DNA from: Betaproteobacteria bacterium
Lineage (GTDB): Bacteria; Pseudomonadota; Gammaproteobacteria; Burkholderiales; SG8-39
NCBI GenBank assembly: GCA_011391185.1
Contig: JAABRB010000057.1
Location: 1 to 13,727 of the forward strand
DNA length: 13,727 nucleotides
Direction: 5' to 3'
Shown: in pieces, positions 1 to 5,653 of the stretch
Layout: every line of letters starts with the position of its first letter
Position numbering within the stretch: position 1 is the first letter of the stretch
Notes under the pieces: model-generated
Database searches by the model: none
The model's input: the letters and a program-made list of their open reading frames with translations, nothing else
What the model was told of the DNA's origin: nothing
Position numbers and translations under genes: made by a program

Positions 1-46
1 CGTCCTCGATGCTGAACGGGGCCCGCTCCTCCTTCGGTTGAACCAT
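1..46 (-). CDS. 5' end of a divergent gene, truncated by the window edge
   Basis: An ATG on the minus strand at 46-44 opens a frame that stays open to the window edge, giving about 15 residues (MVQPKEERAPFSIED...). A good Shine-Dalgarno, GGAG (complement of 53-56), sits six bases upstream of this ATG. It diverges from the LysR-type gene starting at 132, the classic arrangement of a LysR regulator and its target. The fragment is too short to assign a product. It is called from the start codon, ribosome binding site and genomic arrangement only. Confidence 0.5.
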   Translation of the reverse strand, partial: MVQPKEERAPFSIED

Positions 47-93
47 TCTCTGCTCCGGTACTTATTCGACATTGCGAGCATCGCCGGGGCTGA

Positions 94-123
94 GATATCA
101 TTCCACTTTATATATGTGATATC
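94..123. promoter_or_regulatory. AT-rich dyad between divergent genes, candidate LysR operator
   Basis: Arms GATATCA (94-100) and TGATATC (117-123) are a perfect 7-bp inverted repeat around an AT-rich 16-nt centre (TTTATATATG). This is the only AT-rich stretch in a GC-rich neighbourhood, and it lies between the minus-strand start at 46 and the lysR start at 132. LysR-type regulators commonly bind dyads here to repress themselves and control the divergent gene. The assignment is by position and symmetry. The arm spacing is wider than a minimal T-N11-A box. Confidence 0.4.
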
Positions 124-131
124 AGATATTC

Positions 132-1046
132 ATGGCGCTGAACCTGAGGACGATCGATCTCAACCTTCTGGTCGTGTTCGACGTGGTCTACGCCGAAGGA
201 AATCTGAGCCGCGCCGCGGGCCGGCTCGCGATGACGCAGCCCGCCGTGAGCAACGCGCTCGCACGGTTTCGTGCGCTGACGCGCGACCGGCTGTTCGTAA
301 GGGGCGCGCGCGGTGTGACGCCGACTCCGCTGGCCGATCGCCTCGCGGAACCGGTCCGCCGGGCGCTCGAGCTGGTCCGCGAAGGTCTGGAAGGCGTGCG
401 CGCCTTCGATCCGCGGACGTCCCAGCGGAGCTTCACGCTCGCCAGCGCATTCGGCATCGAGGTGCTCGTGGGCGCGGAGGTCCTGAAATGGGTGCGCCGC
501 GTCGCGCCCGGTGTCATGGTTCGCGGCATCACCGTGCTCGAGCGGCAGCGCCTGTGGCCGGATTTGCGCGATGGAATCGTCGACATCGCCGCCGACTTCA
601 TTCCGCCGCGCGACGGGCGGTTTGCGTCGGAGCGGGTGATGCAGGCGGAGGCTGTCGCCATCGTGCGCAAGGGTCATCCACGCGTCCGCTCCCGGTTGAC
701 GCTTGCCGGGTATCTCGCCGAGGAGCACGTCGTGCTGTCGCGCTCGAGTCTGGTGGACACGCGACTGGACGGGGCCGAGCCGCTGCTTGCGCTCGATCGC
801 AAGGTGCTGTTCGAAGTCCCCAGCACGCTTGCGGCCGCGCTGGTTGTCAGCCAGAGCGATCTCGTGGGAGTGCTCGGGCGCAGGCTTGCCGACGTGCTGG
901 CGCCCCAGCTCGGATTGAAGATCCTGCCGCTGCCCGTCAAGCTTCCGCTTTTTCCGGCCTACCTCGTCTGGCACCGCAGCCGGGATGCCGACCCGGGGCA
1001 CCGCTGGCTTCGGCAGGGCATCAAGGAGATATTTGCGAAGCTCTGA
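132..1046 (+). CDS. LysR-family transcriptional regulator
   Basis: A 304-residue protein of standard LysR-type length. The N-terminal winged helix-turn-helix is clear: IDLNLLVVFD at residues 8-17, then SRAAGRLAMTQPAVSNALAR at about 26-45 as the recognition region, followed by DRLFVRGARGVTPTPLA. The C-terminal part (about 91-300) has the length and character of the periplasmic-binding-protein-like effector domain. The ATG at 132 matches the usual family start just before the helix-turn-helix. No Shine-Dalgarno is visible, so initiation may be weak or leaderless. The gene diverges from a truncated gene at the left edge and is followed 97 nt later by the phosphofructokinase gene. Its effector and targets cannot be read from sequence. 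The divergent gene, or the downstream catabolic genes, are the natural candidates. Confidence 0.93.
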   Translation: MALNLRTIDLNLLVVFDVVYAEGNLSRAAGRLAMTQPAVSNALARFRALTRDRLFVRGARGVTPTPLADRLAEPVRRALELVREGLEGVRAFDPRTSQRSFTLASAFGIEVLVGAEVLKWVRRVAPGVMVRGITVLERQRLWPDLRDGIVDIAADFIPPRDGRFASERVMQAEAVAIVRKGHPRVRSRLTLAGYLAEEHVVLSRSSLVDTRLDGAEPLLALDRKVLFEVPSTLAAALVVSQSDLVGVLGRRLADVLAPQLGLKILPLPVKLPLFPAYLVWHRSRDADPGHRWLRQGIKEIFAKL

Positions 1047-1047
1047 T

Positions 1048-1065
1048 CCGGCGCCCGGGCGCCGG
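1048..1065. repeat. 18-bp perfect GC palindrome after lysR
   Basis: The sequence CCGGCGCC-CG-GGCGCCGG is fully self-complementary and begins just after the lysR stop codon. As RNA it would form a strong short hairpin, but no T-run follows on either strand, so it is not a canonical intrinsic terminator. It may help separate lysR from the phosphofructokinase gene. In GC-rich DNA a chance or modification-site palindrome is also possible. Confidence 0.4.
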
Positions 1066-1143
1066 GTCACCTACGCCGCCCCGCGATTCGGCGATCCACG
1101 GATAATTCGGGCTGAGCGGACACTGGACAAACGGAGCAAGCCC

Positions 1144-2406
1144 ATGAAGCCGAAAAGCGTCTTCTATGCCCAGTCGGGCGGCGTCACCGCCGTGATCAAC
1201 GCAAGCGCGGCGGGCGTGATCGAAACGGCCCGCAAGCACAAATCGAAGATCGGCAAGGTGTTTGCCGGGCGCAATGGCATCATCGGCGCGCTGACGGAGG
1301 ACCTGATCGACACCCGCCGGGAAAGCGCGCGATCGATCGCCGCCCTCAAGCACACGCCCGGGGGCGCGTTCGGATCCTGTCGTTACAAGCTGCAGCCGTT
1401 CGAGAAGGATCCCGTCCAGTATGCGCGGCTGATCGAGGTTTTCAGGGCCCACGACATCGGATTTTTCTTCTACAACGGGGGCGGCGACTCGGCCGACACC
1501 TGCCTGAAAGTCTCGCAGCTCGCGGAAAAGCTCGGCTACCCACTCCAGGCGATCCACGTGCCGAAGACCGTGGACAACGACCTGCCGATCACCGACAACT
1601 GCCCCGGGTTCGGGTCGGTCGCCAAGTACGTCGCCGTGTCGACGCGCGAAGCGACGCTCGACGTCGCATCGATGGCGCTCACGTCCACCAAAGTGTTCAT
1701 CCTGGAAGTCATGGGCCGGCACGCGGGATGGATCGCCGCGGCCGGCGGCATGGCATCGAGCCCGGATCTGGAGCAGCCGATCCTGATCCTGTTCCCCGAA
1801 GTACCGTTCGATCAGGCGAAATTCCTGGCGCGTGTCGATGCGACCGTGAAGCAGCACGGGTACTGCTCCGTGGTGGTGTCCGAAGGCGTGAAAGGTCCGG
1901 ACGGGAAATTTCTGTCCGATCAGGGGCTGCGCGACGCGTTCGGACATGCGCAGCTCGGTGGTGTCGCCCCGGTGGTTGCGGGCATGGTCAAGAATGCGCT
2001 CGACCTGAAGTATCACTGGGCGGTCGCCGATTACATGCAACGTGCGGCGCGCCACATCGCGTCAAAAACCGACGTGGCGCAGTCCTATGCGATGGGCAAG
2101 GCCGCAGTCGAGTTCGCGCTGAAGGGGCACAATTCCGTGATGCCCACCGTCGAGCGCGTCTCGAACAAGCCCTACAAGTGGAAGGTCGGTATGGCCTCGC
2201 TCGACAAGGTGGCGAACGTCGAGAAGACGATGCCTGCCGACTTCATCACCGCCGACGGCTTCGGCATCACCGAAAAATGCCGGCAGTATCTGGCGCCCCT
2301 TATCCAGGGCGAGGACTATCCGCCGTACCGGAATGGGCTGCCCGACTACGTGCGCCTGAAGAACGTCGCCGTGCCGAAGAAGCTCGCGGCCGCATTCAAG
2401 ATCTGA
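1144..2406 (+). CDS. pfp: pyrophosphate-dependent 6-phosphofructokinase
   Basis: A 420-residue phosphofructokinase-fold protein. It interconverts fructose 6-phosphate and fructose 1,6-bisphosphate in the cytoplasm, most likely with pyrophosphate, making the step reversible. Seen: nucleotide/PPi loop YAQSGGVTAVINAS (8-21); NGGGDSADT (111-119); the catalytic segment PKTVDND (140-146), with Asp144 as the expected base and Lys141, the residue that marks PPi users where ATP enzymes have Gly; MGRHAGW (190-196); SEGV (246-249). The ATG at 1144 is preceded by GGAG (1133-1136) at good spacing and starts right at the conserved N-terminus, so the longer in-frame extension upstream is rejected. Only 20 nt separate it from the hydratase gene, so the two are probably co-transcribed. 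PPi use is from family knowledge. Confidence 0.93.
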   Translation: MKPKSVFYAQSGGVTAVINASAAGVIETARKHKSKIGKVFAGRNGIIGALTEDLIDTRRESARSIAALKHTPGGAFGSCRYKLQPFEKDPVQYARLIEVFRAHDIGFFFYNGGGDSADTCLKVSQLAEKLGYPLQAIHVPKTVDNDLPITDNCPGFGSVAKYVAVSTREATLDVASMALTSTKVFILEVMGRHAGWIAAAGGMASSPDLEQPILILFPEVPFDQAKFLARVDATVKQHGYCSVVVSEGVKGPDGKFLSDQGLRDAFGHAQLGGVAPVVAGMVKNALDLKYHWAVADYMQRAARHIASKTDVAQSYAMGKAAVEFALKGHNSVMPTVERVSNKPYKWKVGMASLDKVANVEKTMPADFITADGFGITEKCRQYLAPLIQGEDYPPYRNGLPDYVRLKNVAVPKKLAAAFKI

Positions 2407-2426
2407 TTCCGATCCGCGCGGGAACC

Positions 2427-3224
2427 ATGGACGAGCTTGCCCGACAGCTGCTCGACGCGGCGGCACAACGCCGGCCGGTCGCGCCGTTCTCGCGCACCGT
2501 GCCGGGATTCGACATCACCCGTGCCTATGCCGTGAGCGAAGCACTGCACCGCGCGCGCCTCGCGCGCGGCGCGCATCCGGTCGGACGCAAGATCGGATTC
2601 ACGAACCGGACCATCTGGCACGAGTACGGCGTCTACGAGCCGATCTGGGGATTCGTCTACGACACGACGGTGAAGTTCGCCGCGGAACCGCGGGTGACGC
2701 TGGCGATCGGCCATCTCGCCGAGCCGCGCATCGAGCCCGAGATCGTTCTGCACTTCCGCGAGGCGCCGCGCGCGACGCGCGACGAAGCGGAGATCCTGGC
2801 CGCAGTCGACTGGATCGCGCACGGGTTCGAGATCGTGCAGAGTCCGTTTCCCGTTTGGAAATTCCAGGTCGCCGATACGGTTGCCGTGAACGGGCTGCAC
2901 GGCGCGCTGGTCGTCGGGCCGCCGGTATCGGTAACCGATATATCGGACTGCATTCGCAAGCTGCGCGAGTTCACGATCACGTTGTCGAGCGAGGACGGCG
3001 TGCGCGCCGAGGGCGGCGGCGCGAACGTGCTGGACACGCCGCTGCTCGCGATGGCGCACCTGCTCGAATTGCTGCGCGGGCTGCCGCAGTTCCCGCCGAT
3101 CGCGGCAGGTGAGATCGTCACGACCGGGACGCTGACCGCCGCGCTCCCGGTGCATCCTGGCGCGACCTGGCACACCACGCTCTCGGGCATCGATCTGCCC
3201 GGTCTGTCGGTGACCCTGACATAG
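2427..3224 (+). CDS. 2-keto-4-pentenoate hydratase / fumarylacetoacetate hydrolase family enzyme
   Basis: A 265-residue protein of the MhpD/DmpE/HpcG group, usual length about 260. These enzymes add water to 2-hydroxydienoates, or decarboxylate 4-oxalocrotonate, late in meta-cleavage of aromatics, using Mg or Mn. Seen: GRKIGFTN (53-60); the metal-ligand pattern EPE (Glu103, Glu105) in RIEPEIVLHF; a third acidic ligand candidate, Glu135, in HGFEIVQS; and GALVVG (159-164). The C-terminus carries TTGTLTAALPVHPG, the usual family ending that lines the active site. The ATG at 2427 is 20 nt after the pfp stop with GGGAA just upstream, so it looks like the second gene of a pfp operon. No ring-cleavage dioxygenase is in the window, so the substrate is open: hydratase, decarboxylase or hydrolase activity are all possible. 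Confidence 0.85.
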   Translation: MDELARQLLDAAAQRRPVAPFSRTVPGFDITRAYAVSEALHRARLARGAHPVGRKIGFTNRTIWHEYGVYEPIWGFVYDTTVKFAAEPRVTLAIGHLAEPRIEPEIVLHFREAPRATRDEAEILAAVDWIAHGFEIVQSPFPVWKFQVADTVAVNGLHGALVVGPPVSVTDISDCIRKLREFTITLSSEDGVRAEGGGANVLDTPLLAMAHLLELLRGLPQFPPIAAGEIVTTGTLTAALPVHPGATWHTTLSGIDLPGLSVTLT

Positions 3225-3245
3225 CGGAACCGATCTGTCGACGGG

Positions 3246-3279
3246 TGGCGGGGCATCTGCCCATGTGGTAGCTTGCCCC
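3246..3279 (+). promoter_or_regulatory. weak sigma54-like site and dyad upstream of the small ORF
   Basis: TGGC (3246-3249) and CTGC (3257-3260) place GG and GC ten bases apart, the spacing of a -24/-12 sigma54 promoter, but the rest of the match is poor. The same stretch holds an inverted repeat GGGGCA (3250-3255) / TGCCCC (3274-3279). It lies in the 87-nt gap before the 84-residue protein. This is a low-confidence regulatory candidate. Confidence 0.2.
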
Positions 3280-3311
3280 GATCACGTCGACTTTCCGAGG
3301 AGCAGACGCCC

Positions 3312-3566
3312 ATGACACCGAAGCGCGGCCTTACCATTCATTTCAACGACGGGACCTCGCTCACGATCGAGTTTCCCGAACAGGCCGCGAACGAATATGC
3401 GCGGACCATCCTGCAGGAGGAAATCCTCAAGCGGCGAATCCTCACTGTCGAGGCAGAAGGGGCGCTGCTCTTCATACCCTTCGAGAACATCAAGTACTTG
3501 ACGGTCTTTCCCGCGCCGGAACAAGCGCCGAAGTTTGCGATCCGCGGCGCGTCCATCTCGAGCTGA
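3312..3566 (+). CDS. 84-residue conserved-looking small protein, function unknown
   Basis: A small soluble protein with a strong ribosome binding site, GAGGAG (3297-3302), nine bases before the ATG. The N-terminus reads as a beta-rich segment (LTIHFNDGTSLTIEFPEQ, residues 7-24). A helical segment follows (NEYARTILQEEILKRRIL), then a second strand pair (LTVEAEGALLFIPFENIKYLTVFP, about 43-66). The pattern 'HFxDGxxLxxEFPEQ ... VEAEGALLFIP' resembles small uncharacterised proteobacterial proteins I cannot name. There is no signal peptide, transmembrane segment or metal motif. It stands alone, 87 nt after the hydratase gene and 212 nt before dctQ, so it is probably its own transcription unit. The gene is likely real because of its ribosome binding site and balanced composition. 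Confidence 0.75.
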   Translation: MTPKRGLTIHFNDGTSLTIEFPEQAANEYARTILQEEILKRRILTVEAEGALLFIPFENIKYLTVFPAPEQAPKFAIRGASISS

Positions 3567-3613
3567 TCCGCGTACACTGACCCGCGTAAAGACGGCGGAT
3601 TCTGTGGAATTGT

Positions 3614-3697
3614 CCGAAATGGGCCACAATCCGAAATGGGCCACAATCCGAATTGAGCCCGATCCGTATTGGATCCGTATTGGATCCGTATTGGGAG
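3614..3697. repeat. six-copy degenerate direct-repeat array upstream of dctQ
   Basis: Two exact 17-bp units (CCGAAATGGGCCACAAT at 3614-3630 and 3631-3647) are followed by a diverged third (CCGAATTGAGCC, 3648-3659). Three exact 11-bp units then follow (GATCCGTATTG at 3661-3671, 3672-3682, 3683-3693). Aligned on CCG, all six share the core CCGWAWTGRG, starting at 3614, 3631, 3648, 3664, 3675 and 3686, with periods of 17, 17, 16, 11 and 11. The array ends about 80 nt before dctQ. It could be an iterated regulator-binding region or slippage-grown microsatellite DNA. Confidence 0.8.
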
Positions 3698-3700
3698 TGA

Positions 3701-3731
3701 GTCGAACGTAAGATTCGACGCAAGCGTCGGA
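3701..3731 (+). promoter_or_regulatory. two mutually exclusive hairpins in the dctQ leader
   Basis: GTCGAA (3701-3706) can pair with TTCGAC (3714-3719) around a 7-nt loop. The alternative is TTCGACGC (3714-3721) pairing with GCGTCGGA (3724-3731), with one wobble. The two structures share 3714-3719 and cannot form together. They lie between the repeat array and the dctQ ribosome binding site (AGGAGGAGG, 3766-3774). This is the geometry of a conformational switch. No known riboswitch class is recognised and no T-run follows. Confidence 0.3.
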
Positions 3732-3778
3732 CGAGAAGCAGCCCGGAAGACGGGGCCGGCGTACCAGGAGGAGGAAAC

Positions 3779-4288
3779 ATGGACGGTCTGGCGCGGCGCG
3801 ACCGGGATTTCGTCGATCGGTCGACGGAGATCCTCAGCACGATCTCGGCGTTCTGGGCGCTGCTCCTCGCGGCGATCTTTCTCTACGATATCGTCGGGCG
3901 CGAGGCCTTCAACTCGCCCTTTCTCGGCGCCCATGAGATCGTCGGCAACTCGATCGTCGGCATCCTGTTCCTCGAGCTCCCGTCGTCGATCAAGCGCGGG
4001 GCAATGCTGCGGACCGACATCGTCTACCAGGGCCTGAACGATTCCTGGCGACGGGCGATCGACAGCATCACGTATGTACTCGGCGTCGCGCTTTTCATCG
4101 CGATCATCGGGGGCGGCTGGGGGGCGATGATCGTCAGCTGGAAGACGCTCGAGATCGAGGGCGCCGGCGCGTTCGAGGTTCCGGTCTACCCGGTCCGGAC
4201 GGTGATCATCCTTTTCAGTGCCATCTGCGTGCTGGTCTATCTGCAGCTCTTGTATTTCACCCTGACACGACGCGTAAAGCCGGCCTGA
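3779..4288 (+). CDS. dctQ: TRAP transporter small permease (DctQ type)
   Basis: A 169-residue inner-membrane protein, the small four-helix subunit of a tripartite ATP-independent periplasmic (TRAP) transporter. It pairs with DctM and docks the periplasmic binding protein. Hydrophobic segments are at about 20-39, 55-70, 96-118 and 140-163. The family pattern of an acidic residue followed by KRG is present (LELPSSIKRGAMLRTD, 65-80). A very strong Shine-Dalgarno (AGGAGGAGG, 3766-3774) precedes the ATG. dctM follows after 60 nt. Upstream lie an unusual repeat array and alternative hairpins that may control the operon. Substrate cannot be told from this subunit. Confidence 0.92.
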   Translation: MDGLARRDRDFVDRSTEILSTISAFWALLLAAIFLYDIVGREAFNSPFLGAHEIVGNSIVGILFLELPSSIKRGAMLRTDIVYQGLNDSWRRAIDSITYVLGVALFIAIIGGGWGAMIVSWKTLEIEGAGAFEVPVYPVRTVIILFSAICVLVYLQLLYFTLTRRVKPA

Positions 4289-4313
4289 GGCCGGGCGTCC
4301 CGTTTAAAAAAAA
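4280..4313 (+). promoter_or_regulatory. hairpin over the dctQ stop plus A8 tract in the dctQ-dctM gap
   Basis: CCGGCC (4280-4285) pairs with GGCCGG (4289-4294), and the TGA stop codon of dctQ is the loop. Eight consecutive A residues follow at 4306-4313. It is not a terminator for the plus strand, since the run is A rather than T. An intercistronic hairpin of this kind may stabilise the upstream message or set the DctQ:DctM ratio. That role is inference. Confidence 0.35.
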
Positions 4314-4348
4314 CCGCGGCCCAACGTGCGCCTGCCGAAAGGGGAATC

Positions 4349-5653
4349 GTGCTGGACCCTACAACTACGCTGATCATCATTCTCATCGCGCTGATCGCGA
4401 TGATCGTCGTCGGCATCCACATCGGCATCGTCCTCGGGATCGTGTCGCTAGGCGGCGCGTACCTGCTGTTCGGCAATCTGGGCATCACCCTGGAGCTCGC
4501 CAACCAGGCCGCCTACGCGGTGCTGCGAAACTCGGTGTTCGCGGCCATTCCGCTCTTCGTGCTGATGGGCGAGTTCATGAGCCGGTGCGGCATGGCGGGC
4601 GACCTGTACCGGATCTGCAATTACTTTCTGCGCCGACTGCCGGGCCGGCTCGCGGTGGCGACGGTACTGGGCAATGCGGTCTTCGCCGCGGTGACGGGCG
4701 TGAGCATCGCGTCGGCCATGGCGTTTTCGCGCATCGCCTACCCCGAGATGCGCAAGCTCGGCTACAACCGCATCTACGCGGTAGGCTCCATTGCCGGCAG
4801 CGCGAGCCTCGGCATGCTGATCCCGCCGAGCGTGCTCATGATCGTGTGGGGCGTCGTGATCGAGTACTCGATCGGCAAGCTGTTTCTCGCGGGCATCATT
4901 CCCGGGATCATCCTGGCGGTGCTGATGATCGTCTACTGCTCGGTACGCGCCGGAATGAACAAGTCGCTTGCCCCGTCACCGCCCGCCACGGCCGAGGCAA
5001 AGCCGTCCCTCGTGGAGATTGTAAGCGGCCTGGGCGTGATCGCGCTCATCCTTCTCGTCCTGGGCGGATTGTTCGGGGGGTTTTTCACGCCGTCCGAGTC
5101 GGCCGCGGTGGGCTGCGGCGGCGCAATCTTCTTCGCGTGGTTGAAGGGGATGCGCTGGAAAGGCGCGCGCCGCGTCGTCATCGACTCGGGCAAGACGATC
5201 GCGCCGATCCTCTTCGTGCTGATGATGGCAGCCATGTACGCGAAGTTCCTGGCGCTCGGCGGCATCATCACCATCATTCAGGATTCCATCGATGGGCTGG
5301 GCCTGAGCGGTTTCGGCGTGATTCTGCTGCTGGTGGCGATCTGGCTGGCCCTGGGCACACTCATCGACTCGATCTCGATCATCCTCCTCACCGTGCCGAT
5401 CTTCTGGCCGCTCGCCCAGGCCGTCGGCTGGGATGCTGCCGCATTTGCGATCTTCGGCATCCTCGCGATCGAGGCGGGGCTGCTGACGCCGCCCTTCGGG
5501 CTCCTCGTCTTCACCGTCAAGGCGGCGGTGCCTGACGACTCGGTGACTCTCGCTGAAATCTTCCGCGGCTCCATTCCGTACTGGATGCTGATGCTACTGG
5601 TGATGGCGATCATCTGGATCTGGCCGGTCACCGCTACATATCTCACACGGTGA
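4349..5653 (+). CDS. dctM: TRAP transporter large permease (DctM type)
   Basis: A 434-residue polytopic inner-membrane protein with about a dozen hydrophobic segments, the usual DctM length. It is the ion-coupled translocation subunit of the TRAP transporter. Seen: PLFVLMGE (68-75), the GNAVFAAVTGVSIASAMAFSRI segment (109-129 region), GSASLGMLIPPS (150-161) followed by IGKLFLAGIIPG, and a C-terminal inverted copy with LTPPFGLLVF, which in this family forms the second re-entrant hairpin. The start is GTG at 4349, with AAGGGG (about 4339-4344) as ribosome binding site. Its TGA overlaps the GTG start of the next gene (GTGA), so translation of the molybdenum-enzyme subunit is coupled to it. The binding protein DctP is on the other strand downstream. 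Confidence 0.94.
   Translation: MLDPTTTLIIILIALIAMIVVGIHIGIVLGIVSLGGAYLLFGNLGITLELANQAAYAVLRNSVFAAIPLFVLMGEFMSRCGMAGDLYRICNYFLRRLPGRLAVATVLGNAVFAAVTGVSIASAMAFSRIAYPEMRKLGYNRIYAVGSIAGSASLGMLIPPSVLMIVWGVVIEYSIGKLFLAGIIPGIILAVLMIVYCSVRAGMNKSLAPSPPATAEAKPSLVEIVSGLGVIALILLVLGGLFGGFFTPSESAAVGCGGAIFFAWLKGMRWKGARRVVIDSGKTIAPILFVLMMAAMYAKFLALGGIITIIQDSIDGLGLSGFGVILLLVAIWLALGTLIDSISIILLTVPIFWPLAQAVGWDAAAFAIFGILAIEAGLLTPPFGLLVFTVKAAVPDDSVTLAEIFRGSIPYWMLMLLVMAIIWIWPVTATYLTR

Noticed and set aside
108..1070. Long minus-strand open frame opposite lysR
   Set aside because: Arg/His-rich low-complexity translation with no motifs. It is a high-GC antisense shadow of a well-supported LysR gene.
985..1143. N-terminal extension of the phosphofructokinase
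   Set aside because: Similarity begins at the ATG at 1144, which has GGAG upstream. The extension overlaps lysR and reads as non-protein sequence.
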